NCBI GenBank assembly: GCA_022842325.1
Contig: JALHPU010000003.1
Span: 62,001 to 126,000, forward strand
DNA length: 64,000 nt
DNA from: Sulfuritalea sp.
GTDB lineage: Bacteria > Pseudomonadota > Gammaproteobacteria > Burkholderiales > Rhodocyclaceae
Direction: 5' to 3'
Part shown: positions 47,352-55,698 of the stretch, piece by piece
How positions within the stretch are numbered: position 1 is the stretch's first letter
How the letters are laid out: each line of letters begins with the position of its first letter
Position numbers and translations under genes: made by a program
The notes under the pieces: model-generated
Databases searched by the model: none
What the model saw: only the letters and a program-made list of their open reading frames with translations
What the model was told of the DNA's origin: nothing

Positions 47352-49311
47352 GCAGCGCCTCTTCCGCCGCCGTCACTGCCGCCGCGCTTCCGATCAGCAC
47401 CACCACGTCGCCTTCGAGCAGTGGCAGATCCGCCGCCAGCTTGAGCCCGCGCTGCGTGCGGCGGCGAATCGCCGTAATGCCGGCGCCGACTGTTGCCAGG
47501 TCGATCTCGCCGACCTGGCGCCCGATCGCACCGGCGCCCGGCGTCAGCGTCACCGCATGCAGGCGCGGCTGCTCGGCATCGGCCAGATGCGCGCCGGCGT
47601 CGGTGGCGCCATGGAAGAAGCCGCGCAACAGGGCGTAATGCTGTTCGCGCATTTCGCGCAGGCGCTTGATCACCTTGTGCATCGGGATGCCCGACAACGC
47701 CAGCGCATGGGTGGCCAGCATGACGCTGGATTCGAGGGCTTCCGGCACCACCTCGGCGGCGCCGGCGGCGTAGAGCTTCTCGACATCGTCCTGCTCCCTG
47801 GCGCGCGAAACGATGGCGACATCGGGACGCAGTTCCCTGACACGATGAATCACCCGCAACGCGGCATCGATGTCGGCGAAGGTGATGATCACCACGCTGG
47901 CACGCGACAGGCCGGCCGCCAGCAGGGTTTCCTTGCGTGACGAATCGCCATAGGAAACCGCCTCGGCGGCAATGCTGGCTTCGCGCACGCGCTCGGGATC
48001 GAGATCGAGGGCCATGAAGGAGACCCCCTCGGCTTCGAGAAAACGCGCCAGGTGCTGGCCGGTGCGTCCGTAGCCGCAGATGATCGCATGCTTGTCGGTG
48101 GACAGCGACTGTGCGGCGAGCTGCGTCAACTGCATCGAGCGCAGCAGCCACTCCGAAGCGACGAAGCGGAACACCAGGCGATCGGAAAACTGCACGATCA
48201 GCGGTGCCAGCAACAGCGACAGCACCATGGCCGCCAGTACCGGCTGCAGCGTTTCCGCACTCAGCAGATTGACGTCGCCGGCGCGGGCCAGGACGACAAA
48301 GCCGAATTCGCCGCCGGCGCACAGCCACAAGCCGCTGCGCAGCGCCGTACCCGGTGAACTGCCCAGAAGCCGTGAGAAAGCACTCACGATCACCAGCTTC
48401 AACGCCACCAGCGCCAGCAGGATTCCCGCCACCAGCGGCCATTGGCCGGCGATCTGCGGCACATCGAGGCGCATGCCGATGGCCACGAAAAACAGGCCCA
48501 GCAGGACGTCGCGGAAAGGCTTGATGTCCTCTTCCACCTGGTAGCGGTATTCGGTTTCGCCGATCAGCATGCCGGCGGTGAAGGCGCCCAGGGCCAGCGA
48601 CAGGCCGGCCAGCTCGGTCAGCCAGGCGAGGCCGAGGGTGATCAGCAGCACGTTGAGCATGAACAGCTCGCCCGACTTCCGCCGTGCCACCAGATAGAAC
48701 CAGGCCGACAGCGCACGCTGGCCGATGAACAGCACCAGCGTGAGCAGCACGGCTGCCTTGAGGCCGGCCACCAGCAGGGCCTCGGCCATCACCTCGACCG
48801 GCTGCGACAGCGCCGGAATCATCACCAGCAGCGGCACCACGGCGATGTCCTGGAACAGCAGCACGCCGATCACCTCGCGACCATGCGGCGCATCGAGTTC
48901 GCCGCGCTCGGCCAAAAGCTTGGACAGCATCGCGGTCGAGGACATGGTCAGTGCGCCACCGAGGGCGATGCCGGCCAGCCAGGGAATCCCGGCAAACCGG
49001 GCCAGCAGCATGGCGACCAGCGTGCTCGCCAGCACCTGGGCAAGGCCCAGGCCGAATACGATGCGCTTCATGCTGTACAGCCGCGCCAGCGAGAACTCGA
49101 GGCCGATGCTGAACATCAGGAACACCACGCCGAACTCGGCGAGGTGGCGCGTCTGTTCGGTGTCGGGCACCCAGCCTGCCGCATGCGGCCCGAGCGCCGC
49201 CCCCACCAGCAGGTAGCCCATGATCGGCGGCAGCCCGAGCATGCGAAAGACCACCACCACGACCACAGCGGCGGCAAGCAATAACAGGATCAGCGGCAAG
49301 GTGTCGGTCAT
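47335..49311 (-). CDS. CPA2 monovalent cation:proton antiporter with RCK domains (KefB/YbaL-like)
   Basis: 658 residues: about 12 helices (1-380) with the transport-site segment GVLLFQDIAVVPLL, then an RCK-N domain (IICGYGRTGQHLARFLEAEG, NAD-binding) and an RCK-C domain at the end. The architecture matches KefB/KefC/YbaL potassium or sodium efflux systems gated by nucleotide or glutathione. No KefF/KefG-like quinone oxidoreductase is adjacent. It is divergent from kdsD. Confidence 0.9.
   Translation of the reverse strand: MTDTLPLILLLLAAAVVVVVVFRMLGLPPIMGYLLVGAALGPHAAGWVPDTEQTRHLAEFGVVFLMFSIGLEFSLARLYSMKRIVFGLGLAQVLASTLVAMLLARFAGIPWLAGIALGGALTMSSTAMLSKLLAERGELDAPHGREVIGVLLFQDIAVVPLLVMIPALSQPVEVMAEALLVAGLKAAVLLTLVLFIGQRALSAWFYLVARRKSGELFMLNVLLITLGLAWLTELAGLSLALGAFTAGMLIGETEYRYQVEEDIKPFRDVLLGLFFVAIGMRLDVPQIAGQWPLVAGILLALVALKLVIVSAFSRLLGSSPGTALRSGLWLCAGGEFGFVVLARAGDVNLLSAETLQPVLAAMVLSLLLAPLIVQFSDRLVFRFVASEWLLRSMQLTQLAAQSLSTDKHAIICGYGRTGQHLARFLEAEGVSFMALDLDPERVREASIAAEAVSYGDSSRKETLLAAGLSRASVVIITFADIDAALRVIHRVRELRPDVAIVSRAREQDDVEKLYAAGAAEVVPEALESSVMLATHALALSGIPMHKVIKRLREMREQHYALLRGFFHGATDAGAHLADAEQPRLHAVTLTPGAGAIGRQVGEIDLATVGAGITAIRRRTQRGLKLAADLPLLEGDVVVLIGSAAAVTAAEEALLRTRS
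47468..47491 (-). repeat. Repeat-like stretch in the RCK-C coding region
   Basis: Minus strand: CAGTCGGCGCCGGC, gap ATT, ACGGCGAT. Matches the C-variant of the repeat, but it encodes VGAGITAI in a conserved domain, so it may be a coincidental coding match. Confidence 0.35.
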
Positions 49312-49351
49312 GGGGCGATCGGAAACGGGAAAAGGGGATGCCTTGCGCGGT

Positions 49352-49360
49352 TGCTATAAT
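49352..49360 (+). promoter_or_regulatory. Extended -10 promoter of the kdsD operon
   Basis: TGCTATAAT: perfect -10 hexamer with the upstream TGn extension. No good -35. The predicted start near 49367 leaves a leader of about 20 nt before the kdsD ATG. Confidence 0.6.
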
Positions 49361-49388
49361 TTGGCTCCATCATAAACGCCAGCCCCCG

Positions 49389-50402
49389 ATGAACCAAGCA
49401 ATCAAGCCGCCCGAAGTCTCGTCCGTGGTTCACGTCCATGACGAGGCTCGCGCCGTAGCCATGGGTCGTCAAGTACTGGAAATCGAGGCGGCGGCGGTGG
49501 CTGCCCTGGCGCGGCGGCTGGGGCGCGAGTTCCATGCTGCCGTGACCATGATTCTGGAAAGCCGCGGCCGCGTCGTGGTCAGCGGCATCGGCAAGTCCGG
49601 GCACATCGCGCGCAAGCTGGCGGCCACCTTTGCCAGCACCGGCACCCCGGCCTATTTCGTCCATGCCGCCGAGGCGGTGCACGGCGACCTCGGCATGATC
49701 ACCCGCGACGACGTCCTGATCGCGATTTCCAACTCCGGCGAAAACGACGAACTGCTGACCATCGTGCCGCTGGTGAAACGCCTGGGCGGCAAGCTGATCG
49801 CCATCACCGGCAACGAAACCTCCTCGCTGGCGCAGGAAGCCGACATCCACCTCGACGCCCGCGTCGATCAGGAAGCCTGCCCGCTGAACCTGGCCCCCAC
49901 CGCCAGCACCACGGCCGCGCTGGCGCTCGGCGATGCGCTCGCCGTGGCGCTGCTCGATGCGCGCGGTTTCGGTGCCGAAGACTTCGCCCGCTCCCACCCG
50001 GGCGGTGCGCTCGGTCGCAAGCTGCTGACCCATGTCGGCGACGTGATGCAGATCGACGTGCCGACGCTGACCGAAGACCAACAGGTGCCGCTTGCGCTGG
50101 CAGCCATGACACGCGGCGGCATGGGCATGGTCGTGGTGCTCGACGCGGCGCGGAAAATCACCGGCATCTTTACCGACGGCGACCTGCGCCGCGCCATGGA
50201 ACGCCTCGGCGACTTGCGCGCGACGCCGGTATCCGCGGTCATGACACGCCATCCGCGCAGCATCGGCGCACGGCGCCTGGCGGTCGAGGCGGTGGAAATG
50301 ATGGAAGCCAACAAGATCAACCAGCTGCTGGTGACGGACGAGGCCGGCGCACTGTGTGGCGCGCTGAACATGCACGACCTGTTCCGGGCCAAGGTGGTCT
50401 GA
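49389..50402 (+). CDS. kdsD: D-arabinose-5-phosphate isomerase
   Basis: A 337-residue KpsF/GutQ-type enzyme converting ribulose-5-P to arabinose-5-P, the first committed step to KDO of LPS. SIS domain (about 50-190) with SGIGKSGHIARKLAATFASTGTP, AAEAVHGDLGM and SNSGENDE; then two CBS domains (about 215-335). The ATG at 49389 is taken; the longer frame runs into the divergent promoter. kdsC follows with a one-base overlap (TGATG). Confidence 0.94.
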   Translation: MNQAIKPPEVSSVVHVHDEARAVAMGRQVLEIEAAAVAALARRLGREFHAAVTMILESRGRVVVSGIGKSGHIARKLAATFASTGTPAYFVHAAEAVHGDLGMITRDDVLIAISNSGENDELLTIVPLVKRLGGKLIAITGNETSSLAQEADIHLDARVDQEACPLNLAPTASTTAALALGDALAVALLDARGFGAEDFARSHPGGALGRKLLTHVGDVMQIDVPTLTEDQQVPLALAAMTRGGMGMVVVLDAARKITGIFTDGDLRRAMERLGDLRATPVSAVMTRHPRSIGARRLAVEAVEMMEANKINQLLVTDEAGALCGALNMHDLFRAKVV

Positions 50403-50938
50403 TGGGCAGCGTCGCCACCGCCGCCGCGGCCAAGGCGAACCGCCTGGTCCTGATGGGATTCGACGTCGATGGCGTGCTTACCGATGGCACGCTGTATTTC
50501 GGCACTCAGGGCGACGAGATCAAGGCCTTCTCCAGCCTCGACGGCCACGGCCTGAAGATGCTGCAGCGGGCCGGCGTCGAGGTGGCCATCATCAGCGGCC
50601 GCAGTTCGCGGGCGCTGGAACTGCGCGCCGAAAATCTGGGCGTGAAGGAACTGCACATGGGGGTCGAGGACAAGCGCCGACTCCTGGCCGAGCTTGCGGC
50701 GCGACGCGGCATCGACCTGGCACAGACCGGTTACATGGGTGACGACGTCGTCGACCTGCCGATCCTGCGCGCCTGCGGATTTTCCGCCACGGTTGCCGAC
50801 GCCCATGACGAAGTGCTCGGCCGCGTCGACTATGTCGCCAGCAAAAACGGCGGCCGCGGCGCCGTGCGCGAAGTCTGCGACCTGATCCTGCGCGCCCAGG
50901 GCAAATGGGATGCGGCGATGGCGGAGTATCTGACATGA
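50402..50938 (+). CDS. kdsC: 3-deoxy-D-manno-octulosonate 8-phosphate phosphatase
   Basis: A 178-residue C0-type HAD phosphatase yielding free KDO. HAD motif I FDVDGVLTDG (nucleophile and acid Asp), motif II IISGRSS, motif III Lys in GVEDKR, and motif IV GYMGDDVVDLPIL are present. The absence of a cap domain and the length agree with tetrameric KdsC. Overlaps kdsD by one base. Separated from lptC by 193 bp of hairpin repeats, unlike the tight packing seen in many relatives. Confidence 0.94.
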   Translation: MGSVATAAAAKANRLVLMGFDVDGVLTDGTLYFGTQGDEIKAFSSLDGHGLKMLQRAGVEVAIISGRSSRALELRAENLGVKELHMGVEDKRRLLAELAARRGIDLAQTGYMGDDVVDLPILRACGFSATVADAHDEVLGRVDYVASKNGGRGAVREVCDLILRAQGKWDAAMAEYLT

Positions 50939-50949
50939 ACCGCTTATCC

Positions 50950-51110
50950 CCCGCCTCTTCTCCTGGAGAAGGGGTACGCAAGCGCACCCCTTCCGGAAGA
51001 ATTGCGGCCCACCCCCCATGCCCCGCCCATTGGGCGGGGGTAACTAGTCACCTCCCCCGCCAGGCGGGGGAGGATGGGAGGGGGTGCCCACCCTTATTCC
51101 GCGCCAGCGC
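50950..51110. repeat. GC-rich palindromic repeat cluster between kdsC and lptC
   Basis: Several strong hairpins: CCCCGCCCA-T-TGGGCGGGG (51021-51039), an 11-bp-arm palindrome CCTCCCCCGCC-A-GGCGGGGGAGG (51051-51073), and a CTTCTCC/GGAGAAG stem (50957-50971). Not terminators (no T-tracts). It separates two cotranscribed LPS gene pairs. Confidence 0.7.
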
Positions 51111-51131
51111 GGGCGGCCCGGCGGCAGACCA

Positions 51132-51707
51132 ATGATGGACCGCGCTTCCTCGCTGTTTCCGCTGGCCATGCTGGTGCTGCTGGCGGCCCTGACTTTCTGG
51201 CTCAACCGGGTGATCCAGGACGACAATCCGCGCGGCCCGCAGCGCCACGATCCCGACTACTGGGTCGAGAGCTTCCAGGTGCGGCGCTTCGACATCGAAG
51301 GCAAGCTGCAACATACCGTCGTCGCCGCGAAGCTGCTGCATTACCCCGACGACGACACCACCGTCGTCACCGCGCCGCATATCACCTACCATCAGCAGCC
51401 ACCCACCGAAATTTTTGCCCGCATGGGCTACATCGGCAGGGACGGCAAGGAGGTCGACCTGGTCGACGATGTGCGCGTGGTGCGTCACAGCGCCGCCGGC
51501 GACGCGCCGCCCACGCTGCTTGAAACCAGGACGCTGAAGGTCTTTCCCGATGCGGAAAAGGGACACACCAATGATCCCGTGGTGATCACCCAGGGGAAAA
51601 GCATCATGAAGGGCAGCGGACTCGATATCGACAACCGATCCGGCATCACGGTCCTGCGCGGCCGCGTTACCGGCACTCTCCATCGCAACCGGACCGAGAC
51701 ACCATGA
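51132..51707 (+). CDS. lptC: LPS export protein LptC
   Basis: A 191-residue bitopic inner-membrane protein: one N-terminal helix (about 6-24) and a periplasmic beta-jellyroll that passes LPS from LptBFG to LptA. Sequence conservation in the family is low, but the position between kdsC and lptA, the topology and motifs such as YWVESFQVRRFD and VVAAKLLHYPDDD fit. Two ATGs in tandem (51132, 51135). Stop overlaps lptA start (ATGA). Confidence 0.9.
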   Translation: MMDRASSLFPLAMLVLLAALTFWLNRVIQDDNPRGPQRHDPDYWVESFQVRRFDIEGKLQHTVVAAKLLHYPDDDTTVVTAPHITYHQQPPTEIFARMGYIGRDGKEVDLVDDVRVVRHSAAGDAPPTLLETRTLKVFPDAEKGHTNDPVVITQGKSIMKGSGLDIDNRSGITVLRGRVTGTLHRNRTETP

Positions 51708-52336
51708 AATCATTTCTTCGACTCGCTGTCACTGCCGGCCTCGCCGGCGCCATGCTTGCCGCGACCGCGGCCAGGGCGGAAAAGGCCGACCGCGACAAGC
51801 CGGTCAATATCGAAGCCGACCGGGTCTCCGTCGATGACGTGAAGCAGACCCAGGTCTTCGAAGGCAACGTGCAACTGGTCAAGGGCACCCTGATCATCCG
51901 CGCCGAGCGCATCGTCGTGACCCAGGACGAAGACGGCTACCAGCGCGGCGTCGCCACCGGCACCCCGAGCGTGCTGCCGCGCTTCCGCCAGAAGCGCGAG
52001 GGCGTGGACGAATACATCGAGGGCGAAGGCGAGCGCATCGAACACGACGCCAAGGCCGAGAAGACCGAATTCTTCAACCGGGCCTGGGTCAAGAGCGGCC
52101 TCGACGAAGTTCGCGGCCAGTTCATTTCCTACGATGCGCGCAGCGAAAACTATTTCGTCACCAGCGGCCCCAACGGCACCCGCGCCAAGCCCGGCAGCGG
52201 CGATCGGGTACGCGCCGTGATCCAGCCGAAGAACAAGGATGCCGGCGCCACGACCCCCAGCCCGACGGCCGGCGCGGCCCCGGCGCTCAAGCCCGCCCCG
52301 ATCATTACCAGCCCCCGTCAGGAGACAGCGCAGTGA
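51704..52336 (+). CDS. lptA: LPS transport periplasmic protein LptA
   Basis: 210 residues: signal peptide 1-25 (cut after ARA), OstA-type beta-jellyroll (about 30-165; PVNIEADRVSVDDVKQTQVF, EGNVQLVKGTL), then a disordered Pro/Ala-rich tail of about 40 residues. It bridges the inner and outer membrane for LPS. In most proteobacteria lptB follows directly; here the next gene is an enoyl-CoA hydratase overlapping by 4 bp (GTGA). Confidence 0.92.
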   Translation: MKSFLRLAVTAGLAGAMLAATAARAEKADRDKPVNIEADRVSVDDVKQTQVFEGNVQLVKGTLIIRAERIVVTQDEDGYQRGVATGTPSVLPRFRQKREGVDEYIEGEGERIEHDAKAEKTEFFNRAWVKSGLDEVRGQFISYDARSENYFVTSGPNGTRAKPGSGDRVRAVIQPKNKDAGATTPSPTAGAAPALKPAPIITSPRQETAQ

Positions 52337-53109
52337 ATTACGAAAACATTCTGGTCGAAACCCGCGGCAAGGTCGGCCTCATCACGCTCAACCGGCCCAA
52401 GGCCCTCAATGCCCTGAATGACAGCCTGATCGACGAACTCGGCGCCGCCCTGGCCGGCTTCGAAGCCGATCCGAATGTCGGCTGCATGGTCATCACCGGC
52501 TCGGACAAGGCCTTCGCCGCCGGCGCCGATATCGGCGCCATGGCCGGCTGGGACTTCATGGACGTCTACCAGGCGAACTACATCAGCCGCAACTGGGATC
52601 CCGTCGCCCGCTGCCGCAAGCCGATCATTGCCGCCGTAGCCGGTTTCGCGCTGGGCGGTGGCTGCGAACTGGCCATGATGTGCGACATGATCTACGCTGC
52701 CGATTCCGCCAAGTTCGGCCAGCCCGAGATCAAACTCGGCATCCTGCCCGGCGCCGGTGGCACCCAGCGCCTGCCGCGTGCCGTGAGCAAGGCCAAGGCC
52801 ATGGACATGTGCCTTACCGCACGCTTCATCGATGCCCAGGAAGCCGAGCGCGCCGGCCTGGTGGCGCGCATCATCGCCGCCGACAAGCTGCTCGAGGAAA
52901 CCCTGGCGGCGGCGGCAACCATCGCTGACTTTTCCTTGCCGGTGGTGATGATGATCAAGGAATCGGTCAATCGCGCCTACGAATCCAGCCTGCAGGAAGG
53001 CCTGCTGTTCGAGCGTCGCACCTTCCATGCGGCCTTCGCCCTCGCCGACCAGACGGAAGGCATGACGGCCTTCGTCGAAAAGCGCAAAGCGACCTTCCGC
53101 AACCGGTAA
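52333..53109 (+). CDS. Enoyl-CoA hydratase
   Basis: A 258-residue crotonase-fold enzyme hydrating 2-enoyl-CoA. Oxyanion-hole segments AFAAGADIGAM and FALGGGCELAMMCD, catalytic Glu in GQPEIKLGILPGAGGTQRL (both Glu residues present). GTG start at 52333 overlaps the lptA stop. Close to short-chain hydratases (FadB1x/PaaF/crotonase); could serve beta-oxidation or supply 3-hydroxyacyl-CoA for PHA, as the phasin gene follows 250 bp later. Ends in its own terminator. Confidence 0.92.
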   Translation: MNYENILVETRGKVGLITLNRPKALNALNDSLIDELGAALAGFEADPNVGCMVITGSDKAFAAGADIGAMAGWDFMDVYQANYISRNWDPVARCRKPIIAAVAGFALGGGCELAMMCDMIYAADSAKFGQPEIKLGILPGAGGTQRLPRAVSKAKAMDMCLTARFIDAQEAERAGLVARIIAADKLLEETLAAAATIADFSLPVVMMIKESVNRAYESSLQEGLLFERRTFHAAFALADQTEGMTAFVEKRKATFRNR

Positions 53110-53132
53110 AAGGCTTCTCGCATCGCAACATC

Positions 53133-53155
53133 AAAGGCCCTGCGGGGCCTTTTTC
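53133..53155 (+). terminator. Rho-independent terminator of the kdsD-lptA-enoyl-CoA hydratase run
   Basis: AAGGCCC-TGC-GGGGCCTT followed by TTTC; A-rich 5' side. Confidence 0.88.
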
Positions 53156-53206
53156 AATTTCTTAACCATATGATTAAGATGAGTTAAGTTCGACACAAGG
53201 TTTTTT

Positions 53207-53218
53207 GTTGCATTGCAC
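53207..53218. promoter_or_regulatory. PhaR-like operator, upstream half
   Basis: GTTGCATTGCAC, ending 10 bp before the -35 box of the phasin promoter. It is the inverted counterpart (10 of 12 bases) of the site at 53267. PhaR repressors of PHA producers bind TGCA-rich sites near phasin promoters (family knowledge); no phaR gene is in the window. Confidence 0.5.
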
Positions 53219-53228
53219 CAAAAAACTC

Positions 53229-53256
53229 TTGACATGGCTCAATTCGTTCTTATAAT
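53229..53256 (+). promoter_or_regulatory. Near-consensus sigma-70 promoter of the phasin gene
   Basis: TTGACA (53229-53234), 16 bp, TATAAT (53251-53256): both hexamers perfect. Predicted start near 53263, giving a leader of about 93 nt before the phasin ATG. One of the strongest promoter matches in the window, fitting the high abundance of phasins. Confidence 0.88.
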
Positions 53257-53266
53257 GGGAACCATG

Positions 53267-53278
53267 ATGCACTGCAAC
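53267..53278. promoter_or_regulatory. PhaR-like operator, downstream half
   Basis: ATGCACTGCAAC, just after the predicted transcription start. With 53207-53218 it forms an inverted pair flanking the promoter, an arrangement suited to repression by looping or occlusion. Confidence 0.5.
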
Positions 53279-53355
53279 ATCGCCCCGGCGGACAGGGGCG
53301 AGCGATACGAATACGAAGCTATCTACTTACTCGAAGCCAATCTCAGGAGATCACC

Positions 53356-53931
53356 ATGAACGCCAACCTCAACGCCACCACCGAACAATTCGCCAGCGCC
53401 AACAAAGCCAACGTCGAAACCCTGCTGACCATTGCCAATACGGCTTTCGCCAGCGCCGAGCGCCTTGCCGCGCTGAACCTCAACACCGCCCGCGCCATGC
53501 TGGAAGACAGCGTTGCCAACGCCAAGGCTCTGCTCGGCGTCAAGGACGTGCAGCAACTGATCGCCATGCAAACCACGCTGGCCCAGCCCGCCGTCGAAAA
53601 GGCCGTCGCCTACTCGCGCAGCGTGTATGAAATCGCCACCCAGACCCAGGAAGAGCTGTCGAAGGTCGTCGAGAGCCAGTTCTCCGAAATCAACAAGAAC
53701 GTCAGCTCCGCGCTCGACAAGGCCGTCAAGAACGCCCCGGCCGGCTCCGATGTCGCCGTGGCTGCCGTGAAGTCGGCAATCGCCGCCGCCAACTCGGCCT
53801 ACGACAGCATGACCAAGGCTGCCAAGCAAGTCGCCGAAATCGCTGAAGCCAACGTTGCTGCCGCCACCACCGCCACCGTCAAGGCTGTCGGCAACGGCGC
53901 CACCGCGTCGAAGGCCAAGAAGGCTGCCTAA
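53356..53931 (+). CDS. phaP: Phasin, polyhydroxyalkanoate granule coat protein
   Basis: 191 residues of amphipathic helix with no Cys, rich in Ala/Lys/Val, matching the phasin family (opening NATTEQFASANKANVETL, then ARAMLEDSVANAKALLGVKD). Tail AKKAA is typical. AGGAGA stands 5 nt before the ATG. The protein coats PHA granules and controls their size. It has its own very strong promoter with operator-like flanks and its own terminator. The enoyl-CoA hydratase and patatin genes in this window could also relate to PHA metabolism. Confidence 0.93.
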   Translation: MNANLNATTEQFASANKANVETLLTIANTAFASAERLAALNLNTARAMLEDSVANAKALLGVKDVQQLIAMQTTLAQPAVEKAVAYSRSVYEIATQTQEELSKVVESQFSEINKNVSSALDKAVKNAPAGSDVAVAAVKSAIAAANSAYDSMTKAAKQVAEIAEANVAAATTATVKAVGNGATASKAKKAA

Positions 53932-53979
53932 GTAACACTGTACCGTCTCCTCCTCCGGCCCCGCAAAGGGGCTGGTTTC

Positions 53980-54012
53980 AGACCCGATGCCGCAATGCAT
54001 CGGGTCTTTTTT
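53980..54012 (+). terminator. Rho-independent terminator of the phasin gene
   Basis: Perfect 11-bp stem AGACCCGATGC/GCATCGGGTCT followed by TTTTTT. Very strong. Confidence 0.93.
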
Positions 54013-54096
54013 ATTGGTGGCGCGCGAAGCGCTATTCCCGGCAGGCAAAGCCCTGTGCGGAACGCACGGACGGTATCCGGGGATATTTGCGGCGCA

Positions 54097-54122
54097 AGAG
54101 TCGGCGCCGGCGCTGCGGCGAT
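54097..54122 (+). repeat. Dispersed repeat, C-variant, abutting the YbdL-type gene stop
   Basis: AGAGTCGGCGCCGGC, gap GCT, GCGGCGAT. It touches the stop codon of the minus-strand aminotransferase. Confidence 0.6.
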
Positions 54123-55294
54123 TACAGCGCGCGCAGTTTCTCGCCGGCCGCGGCCAGCGTGGCCTCGTTCTTGGCGAAGCAGAAGCGGATCACGCGCTGG
54201 TCGTCGCCGTCGGGATTGAAGGCCGACACCGGAATCGCCGCGACACCGTGTTCCCTGGTCAGGCGCTGGACAAAGTGCGTATCCGGCTCGTCGCTGATCG
54301 CCGCGTAGGTCGCCAGCTGGAAATAGGTGCCGGCGCAGGGCAGCAGCTCGAAGCGCGAGCCTGCCAGCTGCTGCCGGAAAAAGTCGCGCTTGGCCTGATA
54401 GAAGCTCGCCAGATTGTCGGCAAACTCCGGCTGCGCGCGCATGAAATCGGCCAGCGCAAGCTGCGACGGGTGGTGCACGGTAAACACGATGAACTGGTGC
54501 GCCTTGCGAAATTCGGTCATCAGCGCCCGCGGCGCCAGGCAGTAGGCCACCTTCCAGCCCGTCACGTGATAAGTCTTGCCGAAACTGGAAACCACGAAAC
54601 TGCGCTCGCGCAGGCCGGGATAGCGCGTCACGCTCTCGTGTCGACGCTGGCCCTTGGCCCCTTCGTCCTGGTCGAACACCACATGCTCATAGACTTCGTC
54701 GCTGACCACGACGATCTTGGTATCCCGCACCAGGGTTTCCAGCATCGCCATGTCGTCCGCCGACCACACCGAAGCGCTCGGATTGTGCGGCGAATTGATG
54801 ATGATCATGCGCGTGCGCGGCGTGATCAGCGCACGCACTTCGTCCCAGTCGGGCCGGAATTCGGGAAAGCGCAAATGGGCATACACCGCGTGGCCGCCAT
54901 TGAGTTCGATGCCGGGAACGTAGGAGTCATACACCGGCGCAAAGACGATGACTTCGTCGCCGGGCCTGACGCAGGCCGCGATCGCGGTGAAAATCGCCTG
55001 CGTCGCCCCGGCGGTGACCGTCACTTCGCTTTCCGCGTCGTAGCTGGCCAGATAGAGCCGCGCCACCTTTTCGGCAATCGCCTCGCGCAGCGCCGCCACC
55101 CCGGCCATCGGCGGATACTGGTTGGCGCCGGCCGCCATGTGGTGAGTCACACGCTCCAGCAGCAGCGGTTCCGGCGAAAAATCGGGGAATCCCTGCGACA
55201 GATTGATCGCGCCATGCTCCGCCGCCAGGCGCGACATCACGGTGAAAATCGTGGTGCCGACGTTCGGCAGCCGGGAGGCGGGATAGAGTGGCAT
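54122..55294 (-). CDS. Methionine/aromatic aminotransferase (YbdL-like)
   Basis: A 390-residue class I aminotransferase. Seen: LSQGFPDFSPEP, ANQYPPMAGVAALREA, HNPSASVWS, PLP Lys in SSFGKTYHVTGWKVGY-like SFGKTYHVTGWKVAY, and the C-terminal RFCFAKNEATL. This matches YbdL/kynurenine aminotransferase-like enzymes, which transaminate methionine in the salvage pathway. It is 22 bp from the FKBP gene stop on the same strand. Confidence 0.88.
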   Translation of the reverse strand: MPLYPASRLPNVGTTIFTVMSRLAAEHGAINLSQGFPDFSPEPLLLERVTHHMAAGANQYPPMAGVAALREAIAEKVARLYLASYDAESEVTVTAGATQAIFTAIAACVRPGDEVIVFAPVYDSYVPGIELNGGHAVYAHLRFPEFRPDWDEVRALITPRTRMIIINSPHNPSASVWSADDMAMLETLVRDTKIVVVSDEVYEHVVFDQDEGAKGQRRHESVTRYPGLRERSFVVSSFGKTYHVTGWKVAYCLAPRALMTEFRKAHQFIVFTVHHPSQLALADFMRAQPEFADNLASFYQAKRDFFRQQLAGSRFELLPCAGTYFQLATYAAISDEPDTHFVQRLTREHGVAAIPVSAFNPDGDDQRVIRFCFAKNEATLAAAGEKLRAL

Positions 55295-55316
55295 GGCTAT
55301 CCCCGGTTTTCCCGGA

Positions 55317-55661
55317 TCAATTCAGTCCGAGCAGCTCCACTTCGAACACCAGCGTCGCATTGGGCGGAATCACGCCGCCCGCACCGCGCGCGCCATAGCC
55401 GAGTTGCGGCGGAATGGTCAGCTTGCGCGTGCCGCCGATCTTCATTCCCTGCACGCCTTCGTCCCAGCCTGCGATCACCTGCCGCGCACCGAGCGCGAAC
55501 TGGAAGGGTTCGTTGCGGTCCTTGCTCGAATCGAATTTCGAACCATTGGTAAGCCAGCCCGTGTAATGCACCGACACCATCTGGCCGGCGCGCGCCTCGG
55601 CGCCCTGGCCGACGAGCACTTCTTCGATGATCAGGCCGCTGGCCGTGGTGGTTTGGCTCAT
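55317..55661 (-). CDS. FKBP-type peptidyl-prolyl isomerase
   Basis: A 114-residue single FKBP domain without signal peptide, hence cytoplasmic. [34 protein letters not shown], and [23 protein letters not shown] are the family core with the aromatic pocket (Tyr, Phe, Trp, Tyr, Phe) intact. The ATG at 55661 has ACGGAG upstream. Probably co-transcribed with the following aminotransferase. Confidence 0.94.
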   Translation of the reverse strand: MSQTTTASGLIIEEVLVGQGAEARAGQMVSVHYTGWLTNGSKFDSSKDRNEPFQFALGARQVIAGWDEGVQGMKIGGTRKLTIPPQLGYGARGAGGVIPPNATLVFEVELLGLN

Positions 55662-55698
55662 TGCATTGCTCCGTGAGGTCGATGGACAAGGGCTTGCA

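Noticed and set aside
50950..51110. The hairpins between kdsC and lptC as a terminator or riboswitch.
   Set aside because: No T-tract follows any stem and the downstream genes need read-through; the pattern fits GC-rich palindromic repeats better.
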